DNA of 64,000 nt from NCBI GenBank assembly GCA_965249215.1, contig CBDFLN010000002.1, positions 868,001 to 932,000 of the forward strand. Reading direction: 5' to 3'. The translations under genes and the position numbers were made by a program. This document shows, in pieces, positions 26,099-35,519 of the stretch. The notes beneath the pieces are model-generated. The model worked only from the letters and a program-made list of their open reading frames with translations, was not told the origin of the DNA and made no database searches. Source of the stretch: G963667675 sp965249215 (GTDB lineage: Bacteria; Chloroflexota; Dehalococcoidia; Lucifugimonadales; UBA3495). Position 1 is the first letter of the stretch. The number at the start of each line of letters is the position of its first letter.

Positions 26099-26455
26099 AG
26101 GGCGTCTAAAAAGCATTGGGATGCCCTACATCTTCCGGACACACGTTCCGGCGACCACTCGTAGGGGCGTCTCTTGTGGGCGCCCGATGGGTCAGGGCGA
26201 GGTAACTTACGCGACGCTATTGCGTATTCGGTCAGGGACCTATTGGACACCTTCTTAGACTACTCCGGTTTCCTGGGTTAAGAGCGGTGCATCTCTAAAT
26301 TGGCTCCCAAGCTGTTTCTAAACCCGGCATGCTACGGATCTACGGCCTCGTGTCGTATCGCGCGCGGTCTCCCAGAGGCCCAGCCTCTTTCGACCGGGGA
26401 TAGGGCGACTGCAACACCCTGAACGGCGGCTTATCAATCATCGGATGTAGATGCC

Positions 26456-27037
26456 TTGATACCCCTGGAACAATTCATCCAAGACTTCGCAAACGCGGTG
26501 ATTGCCGCAGACCATACACGGCCCCAGACCGTGGACCCCGAAACAGGGGCTCTTGCCAAGCCGGGCATTGGCCCCCTCCCTGATGCCGAGGCGCTTCGCC
26601 TCATTGCCCGGGAACTGGAGCTGGCAGTCCCTTCCGCCTTCGCCGGCAGTATCTCGCTCGATGTCCCCTATCCCGACGCTCCAGACCAGACGTGCAGCCT
26701 CTGCATCGGCGCTGCGCCCGAGTGGGCCTTCGCGGCAGAGGTGAGGATGCTGCGCTATGTCAGCGAGGACGGGAGGTTGAACGACAATATCCTGGCCCAC
26801 CACCGCGCCGCCGTGGCAAGCTGCGTAAGGCTGGCGGCGTCTCCGTTGGGTGCGAGCAAAGCCGTAATCATCTACGGCTTCGACGACCGGCAATGGCCCC
26901 TGGACCCCGCCATAGACGGCTTCGAAAGGCTGGCCCGCGCAAAAGTTGAGTTAGGCTCCCGCTGCGAGGCCAAATTCGACAACCTGTGGCACCCGGTCTA
27001 CGCCCGGGGCCGGGCGTTCGGGTGGACCATCGCCTGA
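26456..27037 (+). CDS. conserved-looking hypothetical protein, 193 residues
   Basis: I do not recognise the family. The sequence is globular and mixed alpha/beta, with EWAFAAEVRMLRYVSEDGRL, then NDNILAHHRAAVASC, AVIIYGFDDRQWPLDPAIDGF and HPVYARGRAFGWTIA. The E-x-K/R-rich strand followed by ND could suggest a nuclease-like fold, but I cannot support that. The start TTG 26456 is the first in-frame start and lacks a clear Shine-Dalgarno, so the N-terminus is uncertain. It stands alone, flanked by about 0.3 kb gaps. Confidence 0.65.
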   Translation: MIPLEQFIQDFANAVIAADHTRPQTVDPETGALAKPGIGPLPDAEALRLIARELELAVPSAFAGSISLDVPYPDAPDQTCSLCIGAAPEWAFAAEVRMLRYVSEDGRLNDNILAHHRAAVASCVRLAASPLGASKAVIIYGFDDRQWPLDPAIDGFERLARAKVELGSRCEAKFDNLWHPVYARGRAFGWTIA

Positions 27038-27091
27038 ACGTCTAGACGCCTTTACGCCGGTCCCGTGGCCGTGGCGGCGAGTCCCTCGTAT

Positions 27092-27216
27092 AACCGTCAT
27101 TCCGGTGTATAACCGTCATTCCGGCCCCCGAGCCGGAATCTGGGGGTGGGTGGCTAGGCAGGAAAATGCCCGCCTCTTATCCCACTGTCATTCCGAGCGA
27201 AGCCGAGGAATCTACA
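27092..27216. repeat. dispersed GTCATTCCGGC palindromes
   Basis: GTCATTCCGG appears twice 18 bp apart, the second completed by CCCCGAGCCGGAATCTGGGG to a small palindrome. A related GTCATTCCGAGCGAAGCCG-AGGAATC copy follows at about 27187-27212. The same family recurs at 31.4, 32.1, 34.2-35.3 and 59.3 kb. No gene lies between 27038 and 27313. Confidence 0.75.
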
Positions 27217-27313
27217 ATCTCTGCCCCGCTACCCACCCATAGGGCCTCTACCGGCCTTGTCCTGCCAACGACAGCAAGGGCTACGGGGTAGCTAGAAGGC
27301 GGAGGCGCCCCGC

Positions 27314-28435
27314 CTACAGCCCCAGGGCGTCAGCAAGCCGGCGGCGGTGGAACCGGGGGTTGCCCAGGTAGTGATAAAGGGTGCGGGAAGCCGTGGTATG
27401 CAAGGTCAGGCCGTACTCCGTCATGCCGCCCAGCCCGGCGTGTACCTCGTGGGCGTAGTTGCACGCTTGGTGATACGCTTCAGATCCCACAGCCTTAGCC
27501 AGATGTACGCTCTCCTGGGCCGGCCTGTCCGTGTCCAGCTTCCACAGGGCCTCGTAGGTGGTCCATCGGGCGGAGTCCAGATGGTTGACCAGGTTGATAA
27601 TGTGGTCCTGCACCCGCTGGAACCTGCCGACCGGCGTACCGAACTGGACACGGGTGCGGCTGTAGTCCACCGACATCTCGTACACCGCTTGACACCCGCC
27701 CACCTGGAACGCGCCCAGTACCGGAATGGTGCGGTCTATGGCCCACTGCAGGGCCTCCCAACCGCCGTCGAAAGACAGCCCCAGCAGGTCCGATTCTGCT
27801 ACGGCTACGTCGTCAAATTTCACTTCCGCCATGTTCCACGAGAATCCCGGCAGGGACCGTATTTCCACTCCCGCCGCCGAAGACGGCAGCATGACAAACC
27901 CCACGTTGTCGCCGTCTTCAGAGCGCACGGCACACAGAAGATGGCTGGCCGAGTTGGCGTCGAACACATAGACCTTGGAGCCGTTGAGCCGGAAGCCGGA
28001 CCCATTCCGTTGGGCAACCAGCCGCACGTCCTCCTGCTCCCAGCCGTAGTCGGCCTCGGTCACTGCCGGCGCCAAAGTCCGCTCCCCTTTGGCCAGCAGC
28101 GGCAGCCATTCCTTCTTCTGCTCTTCGGTGCCGCCGGCCAGCATGGTGAATACGCCCAGAATCGCCGAACTAATGTGGGGACCCGGCACCGGCCCTCGTC
28201 CCAATTCCTCGAACAACACGCCGGCATCAGTCAGCGTGCCTCCTTCTCCTCCGTACTCCAATGGCACGGCTATCCCCAGCCAGCCGGTCTCCGCCAGCTT
28301 GCTCCAGGCTTCAGATGGAGCTGGCTTCCCGGAGGCGGCTAAATCCAGCAGCGTTTCCTTGGGGTATTCCTGCTGCACAAAGCGGTGCACCACCGATTTG
28401 AGCATCTCCTGGTCAGGGGTCAAGGCTAGGTCCAT
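27314..28435 (-). CDS. acyl-CoA dehydrogenase family protein (smaller partner)
   Basis: A 373-residue flavoprotein with the N-terminal LTPDQEMLKSVVHRFVQQEYPKE helix, middle beta domain (LAPAVTEADYGWEQ, GSKVYVFDANSASHLL) and C-terminal helices (GGWEALQWAIDRT, SRTRVQFGTPVGRFQRVQD, GGMTEYGLTLHTTASRTLY). The RVQFGTPVGRFQ motif is the usual one. A second member lies just upstream on the same strand. Adjacent unequal pairs often form heteromers acting on CoA thioesters of steroids or branched acids; that is inference. The CoA substrate is unknown. Confidence 0.9.
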   Translation of the reverse strand: MDLALTPDQEMLKSVVHRFVQQEYPKETLLDLAASGKPAPSEAWSKLAETGWLGIAVPLEYGGEGGTLTDAGVLFEELGRGPVPGPHISSAILGVFTMLAGGTEEQKKEWLPLLAKGERTLAPAVTEADYGWEQEDVRLVAQRNGSGFRLNGSKVYVFDANSASHLLCAVRSEDGDNVGFVMLPSSAAGVEIRSLPGFSWNMAEVKFDDVAVAESDLLGLSFDGGWEALQWAIDRTIPVLGAFQVGGCQAVYEMSVDYSRTRVQFGTPVGRFQRVQDHIINLVNHLDSARWTTYEALWKLDTDRPAQESVHLAKAVGSEAYHQACNYAHEVHAGLGGMTEYGLTLHTTASRTLYHYLGNPRFHRRRLADALGL

Positions 28436-28507
28436 TTTTACTCCCGTTTTACTCCTCGCAAAGGAGACCTGTCCATATTCCGGGGCCGGCCGTTTGTCAT
28501 TCCAGGC

Positions 28508-28770
28508 CCGTCCGTTCGTCCTGAGGGAAATCGAAGGGCCGCCCGTTCGTCATTCCAGGCCCGTCCGTTCGTCCTGAGGGAAATCGAAGGACCTCCCGTT
28601 CGTCATTCCGGGCCCTCCCGTTCGTCCTGAGGGAAATCGAAGGGCCGTCCGTTCGTCATTCCGGGCCCTCCCGTTCGCCCTGCCGGGGCTTCCCGTTCGT
28701 TGTTCCGGGCCGTCCCGTTCGTCATTCCGGGCCCGTCCGTTCGTCCTGAGGGAAATCGAAGGGCGAACGG
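28508..28770. repeat. cluster of REP-like units, about 53-bp spacing
   Basis: Four copies of GTTCGTCCTGAGGGAAATCG followed by AAGG, at 28515, 28568, 28621 and 28740. The first three are spaced exactly 53 bp, interleaved with CCCGTTCGTCATTCCGGGCC. The cluster fills the gap between the two acyl-CoA dehydrogenase genes, so they are unlikely to be translationally coupled. Confidence 0.9.
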
Positions 28771-28876
28771 CTGGGGCGACGGCCCCGTCGGCAATTCGGC
28801 GGCCTGACACCGCTCCCGAAGTTATGTCCTTTGGGGAATTGTTCATAAGGTCTCGATAGCAGCAATCTTGTCTCGG

Positions 28877-30112
28877 TTAGGCCAAAGCCCCGGCTTTTTC
28901 TCTAACCTCCCGGCCGATGCCGATCCGCCGGGCCATGATTACTTTCTGGATGTCCGCCGTACCCGCGGGGTGCACCCCAATGATCGCCGACCGCTGGAAA
29001 GCCTCCATGTGTCCGTCTTCGGCGCCCCGTTCGGGGTCGTATGTCAAGGCTGCAGGCCCCAGGATGTCCAGGATGTACGTAGCCTGGCGCAGGCTCGACA
29101 TCTTGCGGAAGTATGAGTTCTGGGGGCCTTCATAGGTCATGGGCGTCTTGCTGTGACGCATCCAGTAGTTGCGCATACCGAACAGACGGGCAATCTCGGA
29201 CTCCACGTACACGTCCACCAGCCTGTCCCTAACCTCCGGGTCTTTGGTTATCGGCTGGCCCCGGCGTTGGTGGGAGCGGCAGTAGTCGAACAGCCGATCC
29301 AACATCCAGTTTCGGCGCGCCGCCCTACCGCCGGCGCCGTGCTCCAACTCCAGGTGGGTGGTGGCAACCTTCCATCCCTGGTTTTCTCCGCCCACCAGGT
29401 TGAAGGCAGGGACTCGCACGTTGTCGAAGTACACCGTGTTTTTCTCGCCGCTGCCCGCTCCGCCCTCGCCGCCGGAGATCAGCATCTCCATGGGTTGGAC
29501 CGTGATGCCCGGCAGGTCGCCGGGAACCATGAACCAGCCCAGGTTCTGGTGCCGCGGAGCGTCGGGGTCCGTGACCAGCAAAGTCCACATGTAGTCGGCG
29601 CCAAAAGAGCTTCCAACGTATATTTTTTGCCCGTTGATTATGTAATCTTCACCGTCCCGTATCGCCGTGGCCTTGACGTTGGCCAGATCCGAGCCGGCCT
29701 CGGGCTCCGACAGGAGCTGCCAGGTGCGCACCCTGCCCTTCATTATGTTGGGAAGAAAGTACTGCTTTTGCTCCTCACTTCCCCACACCAGGATGGACGC
29801 TCCTCCCAGACGGCCTCCCGTGTCGTAGTAAGGAGGAATGGTCAACCCGTATTCGTCGATCTCTTCTTCTAAGATTACCGACTGGTCGACGCTCAGGCCG
29901 CCGCCGCCGTACTCCACTGGGGCGGTGGCCCATAGCCAGCCCTTGTCCCCCAGGCGGCGTCCCAGTTCCCGCCGCTTTTGGTACTGATCATAGGTAAGGT
30001 CAATGGAGTCAGGCGGGTGAACAATACCCTCGGGCATGTTCTCCTTCAGCCAGTCCCGCACCTCTACTCGAAACCGTTCCTGCTCTTCGGTGTATCTGGG
30101 TTCAAAATCCAT
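28877..30112 (-). CDS. acyl-CoA dehydrogenase family protein (larger partner)
   Basis: A 411-residue flavoprotein: EEQERFRVEVRDWLKENMPEG at the N-terminus, WATAPVEYGGGGLSVDQSVIL, the flavin/substrate loop LLSEPEAGSDLANVKATAI, INGQKIYVGSSFGADYMWTL, and a C-terminal GVHPAGTADIQKVIMARRIG. The length and the PEAGSDLAN loop mark the FadE-like group used on large or cyclic acyl-CoAs in Actinobacteria and Chloroflexota. It lies upstream of the 373-residue partner, separated by a REP cluster. Specific substrate not deducible. Confidence 0.92.
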   Translation of the reverse strand: MDFEPRYTEEQERFRVEVRDWLKENMPEGIVHPPDSIDLTYDQYQKRRELGRRLGDKGWLWATAPVEYGGGGLSVDQSVILEEEIDEYGLTIPPYYDTGGRLGGASILVWGSEEQKQYFLPNIMKGRVRTWQLLSEPEAGSDLANVKATAIRDGEDYIINGQKIYVGSSFGADYMWTLLVTDPDAPRHQNLGWFMVPGDLPGITVQPMEMLISGGEGGAGSGEKNTVYFDNVRVPAFNLVGGENQGWKVATTHLELEHGAGGRAARRNWMLDRLFDYCRSHQRRGQPITKDPEVRDRLVDVYVESEIARLFGMRNYWMRHSKTPMTYEGPQNSYFRKMSSLRQATYILDILGPAALTYDPERGAEDGHMEAFQRSAIIGVHPAGTADIQKVIMARRIGIGREVREKAGALA

Positions 30113-30257
30113 GGAGGACCTCCCCCTTTATTCCCGTCCGAACTTCGCCTGCCGGCCAAGCGAATGTCAACTTGGGATTATGCCAGACGAGAAAATATGT
30201 CGCAACCATCACACCACCCACGCCAATCCCGCGCACGGAGACCATCGCGCCGCCTCC

Positions 30258-31325
30258 ACATAGGCTCTCCGTTCGCCCTGAGCCTCTCGAAGGGCCTGCC
30301 CTGAGCCTGCCGAAGGGTGAACGGGGGGAACCAGCTACCGTTCGCCCTGAGGCTCTCGAAGGGCCTGGCCTGAGCCTGCCGAAGGGTGAGCCGGGGAGAG
30401 CCGTGTTCCGCTCGCCCTGAGGCTCTCGAAGGGCCTGGCCTGAGCCTGCCGAAGGGTGAACCGGGGAGAGCCGTGTTCCGTTCGCCCTGAGCCTCTCGAA
30501 GGGCCTGCCCTGAGCCTGCCGAAGGGTCAGCCGGGGGCAACCGTGTTCCGTTCGCCCTGAGGCTCTCGAAGGGCCTGCCCTGAGGCTCTCGAAGGGCCTG
30601 CCCTGAGGCTCTCGAAGGGCCTGCCCTGAGGCTCTCGAAGGGTGAACCGGGGGGAACCGTGTTCCGTTCGCCCTGAGGCTCTCGAAGGGCCTGCCCTGAG
30701 CCTGCCGAAGGGTGAACCGGGGAGAGCCGTGTTCCGTTCGCCCTGAGGCTCTCGAAGGGCCTGCCCTGAGCCTGCCGAAGGGTGAACCGGGGGGAACCGG
30801 CTACCGTTCGCCCTGAGGCTCTCGAAGGGCCTGCCCTGAGCCTGCCGAAGGGTGAACCGGGGAGAGCCGTGTTCCGCTCGCCCTGAGGCTCTCGAAGGGC
30901 CTGCCCTGAGCCTGCCGAAGGGTGAACCGGGGGGAACCGGCTACCGCTCGCCCTGAGGGAAATCGAAGGGCCTGCCCTGAGCCTGCCGAAGGGTGAACCG
31001 GGGGGAGCCGTGTTCCGCTCGCCCTGAGGCTCTCGAAGGGCCTGGCCTGAGCCTGCCGAAGGGTGAGCCGGGGGGAACTGGGCTCCGCTCGCCCTGAGGC
31101 TCTCGAAGGGCCTGGCCTGAGCCTGCCGAAGGGTGAACCGGGGGGAACCGTGTTCCGTTCGCCCTGAGGCTCTCGAAGGGCGAATCGGGGGGCCTGGGAT
31201 CCGTTCGCCCTGAGGGAAATCGAAGGGTGAACCGGGGGGAACCGGCTACCGCTCGCCCTGAGCCTCTCGAAGGGTGAACCGGGGGGGACTGGGTTCCGCT
31301 CGCCCTGAGGGACATCGAAGGGCCC
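30258..31325. repeat. large REP-type array, about 70-bp period
   Basis: About 1.07 kb of near-continuous repeats alternating TTCGCCCTGAGGCTCTCG-AAGGG with CCTGCCCTGAGCCTGCCG-AAGGGTGAACCGGGG. Starts are spaced near 70 bp (e.g. CGCCCTGAG at 30413, 30483, 30553). Some units are shortened or serially duplicated (30560-30650). The right end degenerates to units carrying GAGGGAAATCG or GAGGGACATCG. Apparent long minus-strand frames here are repeat artefacts. No gene is present from 30113 to about 31550. Confidence 0.95.
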
Positions 31326-31611
31326 CCGTCCCTCCTCACCGTCGTCCCTCCGCCCCAACCCGTCATTCCCGTGAAAACGGGAATCTCGCTCCCCCCACCT
31401 ACTGACATTTGCCCCTTTCCAACCCCCGACGTCATCCCCTACCATGGAATACCTCAGACCCCATCCGGGACGGGCGCCAATTCCCGCCCGCCAACACCCT
31501 CCCAAACGGGAGGAAATGAGAGCAAACGAGAGGCAAACTAAAATTTCCAGCTAGAGGTGTTCGTTACCAATCAACCAGATCAGGTCTCGCATCAACGCCC
31601 TCCGCCGCAAG

Positions 31612-31920
31612 ATGGCCCTCGAAATATCCGTCGTCCGCCTCCGGCCCTTGGCCGACGACTTTTGCCTCCAATGGTCCGTCGCCGTGTCCGACCGCCGGCC
31701 CGCCCCCGACGACCATACCTTCATCCGCCGGGTGGCCGACGCCGGATTCCGCCTCCCCACTTTTATGGCCGCCCACCAATACCTGCAACGGTGCCTTACC
31801 CAAAACATTATTCCCGGCTGCGAGCATCTCCTGGGCGCCCTGCTTCCCTGGGCCGCCGTCCGCGGTCTTGTTGTTCTTTCCGACGATCCCCCTGCCACAC
31901 CCGCCCACCAAAGCGTCTAA
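31612..31920 (+). CDS. small hypothetical protein, possibly a remnant
   Basis: A 102-residue frame from ATG 31612 (EISVVRLRPLADDFCLQWSV, HTFIRRVADAGFRLPTFMAA, CLTQNIIPGCEHLLGALLPW). The composition looks coding, but I recognise no family. The same frame is open upstream through NQIRSRINALRRKM until a TAG at 31551. Before that stop it reads KREEMRANERQTKIS, a leader also seen at 32255, 34840 and 54.5 kb. So it may be the C-terminal part of a member of a repeated gene family cut by a stop codon. Minus- and other-frame readings are less convincing. Confidence 0.4.
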   Translation: MALEISVVRLRPLADDFCLQWSVAVSDRRPAPDDHTFIRRVADAGFRLPTFMAAHQYLQRCLTQNIIPGCEHLLGALLPWAAVRGLVVLSDDPPATPAHQSV

Positions 31921-31977
31921 AGCGTGCAATACCGCAGATTGCACCAGGCAATACGGCATGACCCAAACATCCAAAGT

Positions 31978-32225
31978 CCCCTCTCCCCCCGGGAGAGGGT
32001 TAGGGTGAGGGCGTCCACGAAACCCGCCCCTCCAGCCCCCAAACCGTCATTCCCGCCCCCTAACCGTCATTCCCGCGCAGGCGGGAATCTCGCGCTTGCC
32101 CCCACACGCTCCCCAATCACAGGCCGTCGTCAATCCAGGGTCGTTCGCCAAGGTCTTTCAATTGTTCGGCTACGTCAACGAATTACCCGACATCTACAAT
32201 TCCGAGCGCAGCGAGGAATCTTCCG
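31978..32225. repeat. cluster of three dispersed palindrome families
   Basis: In order: one CCCTCTCCCCCCGGGAGAGG-type unit with TTAGGGTGAGGG (31978-32011), matching the 88-bp array core. Then two GTCATTCCCGC units, the second closed by GCAGGCGGGAATC (about 32046-32093). Then ATTCCGAGCGCAGCGAGGAATC at about 32199-32220. Just before the last lies GTCAACGAATTACCCGACA (32174), shared with 35087. No gene between 31921 and 32451. Confidence 0.8.
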
Positions 32226-32451
32226 GCGGCGCGCCTTTCCAGCCCCCAAACGGGAGGAAATGGGAGCAAATGAGAGGGGAACTAAAATTTTCGGCCCCCT
32301 CCTATCCCGCAGGCAACCTCGCCTGCAGCCTGCCCCGCTTGCCATCAATTCTGGTTGCATATAACATTGGTGCGCGTCAACGGTCGCCTTCCGCCGCCTC
32401 GTTGACCGCTGAATACTCACAGCTCTACACACACAAAAGGACAACGTTGCC

Positions 32452-34125
32452 ATGCCATCGATGACTGGAAAAGAAGCCCTGGCGCAGATGCTCATCGCCG
32501 AGGGGCTGGACTACGTGTTCGGCAATCCCGGCACCAGCGAGAGCCCGTTGCTGGACGTCCTCCAAGACTACCCCCAGTTGAAATACGTCCAAGCCCTGCA
32601 GGAAGGGACCGCTGTAGGTATGGCCGACGGCTACGCCCGCGCCACCGGCAAGCCGTCCTTCGCCAACATCCACATCGCCGGCGGACTGGCCAACGGCATC
32701 AGCGCACTGTACAACGCCTATAGGGGCGGCACACCCCTGATACTGACTGCCGGAAACTCGGACAGCCGCTCGTTTATGGCCGACCCCAGCCTTTCCGGCG
32801 ACCTGGTGGCCATGACCGCCCAGTACACCAAGTGGAGCGCCGAGATTCTCCACGCCTCAGACGTCCCCATAGCGGTGCGCCGGGCCTTCAAGGAAGCCAA
32901 GACTCCTCCCACAGGCCCGGTATTCCTGTCCTTCCCCTGGGACTCCATGGACGATATCGCCGACGTTGACATCGCTCCCTCGTCGCCGGGCTATTTCCGT
33001 ACTCGCCCCGACCGTGATGCCGTCGCCCGGGCTTCCGAGTTGCTGTCCCAGGCCGAGAATCCGGTCATCGTCGTTGGTGACCGCGTCGCCCAGTCGGGAG
33101 CGGTGCCCCAAATGACCCGCCTGGCCGAGCAACTGGGCGCCAGGGTCTACGCAGCCGCATTGGCCGAGGTCAACTTCCCCACCGGCCACCCCCTCTTCGC
33201 CGGCGTGCTGAACCTGAACAACCCTGCCACCAGCGAGCTATTCGCCGGCGCCGACGTCGTTCTGGCCGTGGGGGCCAACGTCTTCAACTCTTTCCTGTAC
33301 ATCGACCGGCCCTTCTTGGGCCCGTCCACCAAGCTGGTGCACCTGGACAGCAACGCCGCGCAGGTGGAGCGTATCTATGCCACGGAAGTCGGGATTCTGG
33401 CCGACCCTGGGGCAGGACTGGAAGAGCTTACCGACGCCCTGGAACAGGAGATGTCCGCTCCGGCCAAGGAAGCCGCCGCCACCAGGACCGCCGCCTTCGC
33501 CGAGGAGCGACGGCAGGCGGACGAAATTTACCGCCGTCGGCTCGACGCCTCCCGGGGCCAGCAGCCCATGGCCGTTGACCGGATGATGTACGAGCTGGCC
33601 CAGGCAGTGCCCCCCGACACCATCGTTGCCGACGAGTCCATAACCTCTCGCCCGTCCGTCATGCAGGCCTTTAACTTCGACCAACCGGGCAGCTTGTTCG
33701 TCCTCCGCGGCGGCGCCCTGGGCTGGGCCATGCCCGGCGCTTTAGGCGTTCAGCTTGCCAACCCGGACCGGCCGGTGTTGGCAATCGTCGGCGACGGCTC
33801 CTCGCTCTACACCGTACAGGCTCTGTGGACCGCAGCCCGCTACAACATCCCCGTCGTCTACGCCATCTGCAACAACCGTTCCTACCAGATCCTCAAGGTC
33901 AACATGGACATATACCTGCGCCGGATGCTGGACGACCAGGAACGCAAGAGCGAGTTCGTGGGCATGGATTTCGCCAACCCGTTAAACTTGGCGGGCATCG
34001 CCCAAGCCATGGGCGTAGCCGGCAAGACCGTCAAGGACCCCGATGAAATAGGTCCGGCCGTCCGCCAGGCCTTCGATAGCGGCAAGCCCGCCGTGCTCGA
34101 CGTCAGCATCGCCTCTGCGCTCTAG
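32452..34125 (+). CDS. thiamine diphosphate-dependent enzyme, benzoylformate decarboxylase-like
   Basis: A 557-residue TPP enzyme with the three-domain order of the decarboxylase/acetolactate synthase family. The N-terminal Pyr domain has YVFGNPGTSESP and the activating Glu51 (ALQEGTAVGMADGYA). The His in ANIHIAGG (His74) matches the active-site His70 of benzoylformate decarboxylase. The C-terminal PP domain has GDGSSLYTVQALWTAARYN ending in the Asn pair CNN. The second active-site His of that enzyme is not evident near VGANVFNSFLY, so the true substrate may be another 2-oxo acid. Monocistronic, with repeats on both sides. Confidence 0.85.
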   Translation: MPSMTGKEALAQMLIAEGLDYVFGNPGTSESPLLDVLQDYPQLKYVQALQEGTAVGMADGYARATGKPSFANIHIAGGLANGISALYNAYRGGTPLILTAGNSDSRSFMADPSLSGDLVAMTAQYTKWSAEILHASDVPIAVRRAFKEAKTPPTGPVFLSFPWDSMDDIADVDIAPSSPGYFRTRPDRDAVARASELLSQAENPVIVVGDRVAQSGAVPQMTRLAEQLGARVYAAALAEVNFPTGHPLFAGVLNLNNPATSELFAGADVVLAVGANVFNSFLYIDRPFLGPSTKLVHLDSNAAQVERIYATEVGILADPGAGLEELTDALEQEMSAPAKEAAATRTAAFAEERRQADEIYRRRLDASRGQQPMAVDRMMYELAQAVPPDTIVADESITSRPSVMQAFNFDQPGSLFVLRGGALGWAMPGALGVQLANPDRPVLAIVGDGSSLYTVQALWTAARYNIPVVYAICNNRSYQILKVNMDIYLRRMLDDQERKSEFVGMDFANPLNLAGIAQAMGVAGKTVKDPDEIGPAVRQAFDSGKPAVLDVSIASAL

Positions 34126-34460
34126 GACTCGCCTCTGTCTGTGACGCTCCCACGGAGACCCATGCATAACCGTCATTCCGGCCTCCGAGCCGGAATCTAG
34201 GGGTTGGGCTTAGGTTTAGGACCCGCCTCTGTCTGTGCCGCTCCCACGGAGACCCATGCATAACCGTCATTCCGGCCTCCGAGCTGGAATCTAGGGGTTG
34301 GGCTTAGGTTTAGGACCCGCCTCTGTCTGTGACGCTCCCACGGAGACCCATGCATAACCGTCATTCCGGCCTCCGAGCCGGAATCTAGGGGTTGGGCTTA
34401 GGTTTAGGACTCGCCTCTGTCTGTGCCGCTCCCACGGAGACCCATGCATAACCGTCATTC
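34126..34460. repeat. tandem array of a 94-bp unit, left block
   Basis: Nearly four units of exactly 94 bp (CATGCATAACCGTCATTCC at 34161, 34255, 34349 and 34443). Each carries CGCCTCTGTCTGTG, CGCTCCCACGGAGACCCATG, the CCGTCATTCCGGCCTCCGAG/CCGGAATCTAGGGG palindrome and GGGCTTAGGTTTAGGA. The last copy breaks off after GTCATTCCTG. The array resumes at 35099, implying that 34.46-35.10 kb was inserted into it or that both blocks grew around it. Confidence 0.92.
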
Positions 34461-34474
34461 CTGTATGTGTTAGC

Positions 34475-35098
34475 TAATTCGTTGACAAACCGTTATTCCC
34501 TCGTCCCAGCCGCCATTTCCTTTCCCCCTTAAGGAAAGTGTTGCCTATGTTCATCGATAATCTGTTACCAGTCTCCCCGGTTTGTACCAAACTTGACCTC
34601 TCCCCCTTTCGAAGGGGGAGATTTAGAGGGGGTGATAATCGCGCCCCCACCACTGACACTTGCCCCTTGCCCACCCTCCCAGGCTCCCCTTATCATGGAT
34701 GCAGGTCAGGTCCCTGCCATATCGCCGGACCCAATCAAGACCAGCCACTGAGGCCTGTGACGTGTCGTGACCAAACGCCGCTCCAGCCCCGAATCCTCCA
34801 ACCCTCCCCCGCCTGCTGCCGATGCCCCAAAATGGGACGAAATGGTACAGAATGGTACAGAATTCGAAATTTCCGGCCTTTCCTCCCGCTGGCAGCAAGC
34901 TATGCCCATCATCGCCGCTGCTCCCACCCTGGCTCAAGCCGCACGCTCCTCAGGCATAGGACAAGATGCTCCCTACCGTTGGCTCCAAGACCGCCGCTTC
35001 CGCCATGAACTGACCCGCCTCCGCCCGAACACAGCCGACCTCGCCCGCTATGAACTCCGGGGGCTTATGCTCCGCTGTTTGGATATGTCAACGAATTA
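34475..35098. mobile_element. 0.62-kb segment bounded by inverted repeats inside the 94-bp array
   Basis: TAATTCGTTGACA at 34475-34487 is the exact inverse of TGTCAACGAATTA at 35086-35098. The similarity extends about 13 bp outwards imperfectly (TGTATGTGTTAGC versus TGTAAGTGTCGGG). The segment carries CTCTCCCCCTTTCGAAGGGG-type palindromic sequence near 34597-34634 and a truncated HTH-protein gene. It has no transposase, so it would be a non-autonomous element or recombination product. Mobility is inferred, not shown. Confidence 0.45.
34767..35075 (+). pseudogene. truncated HTH protein (small-terminase-like)
   Basis: The frame begins at GTG 34767 with a Pro-rich start, then APKWDEMVQNGTEFEIS. 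A helix-turn-helix region follows: AAAPTLAQAARSSGIGQDAP, then YRWLQDRRFRHELTRLR and ARYELRGLMLR. After about 35075 it runs into repeat DNA and reads on in non-coding sequence to 35150. The HTH part resembles DNA-binding regulators or phage small-terminase-type subunits that start with such a helix pair. The missing C-terminal half suggests truncation by the repeat insertion. Confidence 0.5.
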
Positions 35099-35345
35099 CC
35101 CGACACTTACAATTCCGGCCTCCGAGCCGGAATCTACGGATTTGGCTTAGGTTTAGGACCCGCCTCTGTCTGTGACGCTCCCACGGAGACCCATCCATAA
35201 ACGTCATTCCGGCCTCCGAGCCGGAATCTACGGATTTGGCTTAGGTTTAGGACCCGCCTCTGTCTGTGACGCTCCCACGGAGACCCATGCATAACCGTCA
35301 TTCCGGCCTCCGAGCCGGAATCTAGGGGTTGGGACCGGGCTAGAG
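35099..35345. repeat. tandem array of the 94-bp unit, right block
   Basis: About two and a half units of the same 94-bp repeat as at 34126-34460 (CATCCATAA at 35192 and CATGCATAA at 35286), beginning in mid-unit with ATTCCGGCCTCCGAGCCGG. Two units have TACGGATTTGGCTT instead of TAGGGGTTGGGCTT. The last ends TAGGGGTTGGGACCGG. 35346-35519 contains nothing I recognise. Confidence 0.9.
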
Positions 35346-35519
35346 AACCCCAACCCGTTCTCCCGGAGTCATGCCCTTTGGAGAGTGGCGCTAAGGCTTC
35401 CCTGATGCGGGAATGGGCGTTGGGGGGGTCAACCTGAACACGGGGCGTTTGGCGGCCCTACAGTCTTGGCCGGAGTTGATGGGTCAAACCCCAACCGCAG
35501 ATGAAACCCTTCGACCCCT

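Noticed and set aside
23683..26116. Two 420-residue minus-strand frames
   Set aside because: Shadows of the tandem zinc dehydrogenases; they look alike only because the genes are paralogues.
30178..31505. Long minus-strand frames across the REP array
   Set aside because: Periodic low-complexity translations of the repeat with no start signals.
31924..32464. + strand proteins of 120-146 residues
   Set aside because: They run through three palindromic repeat families and have no continuous coding character.
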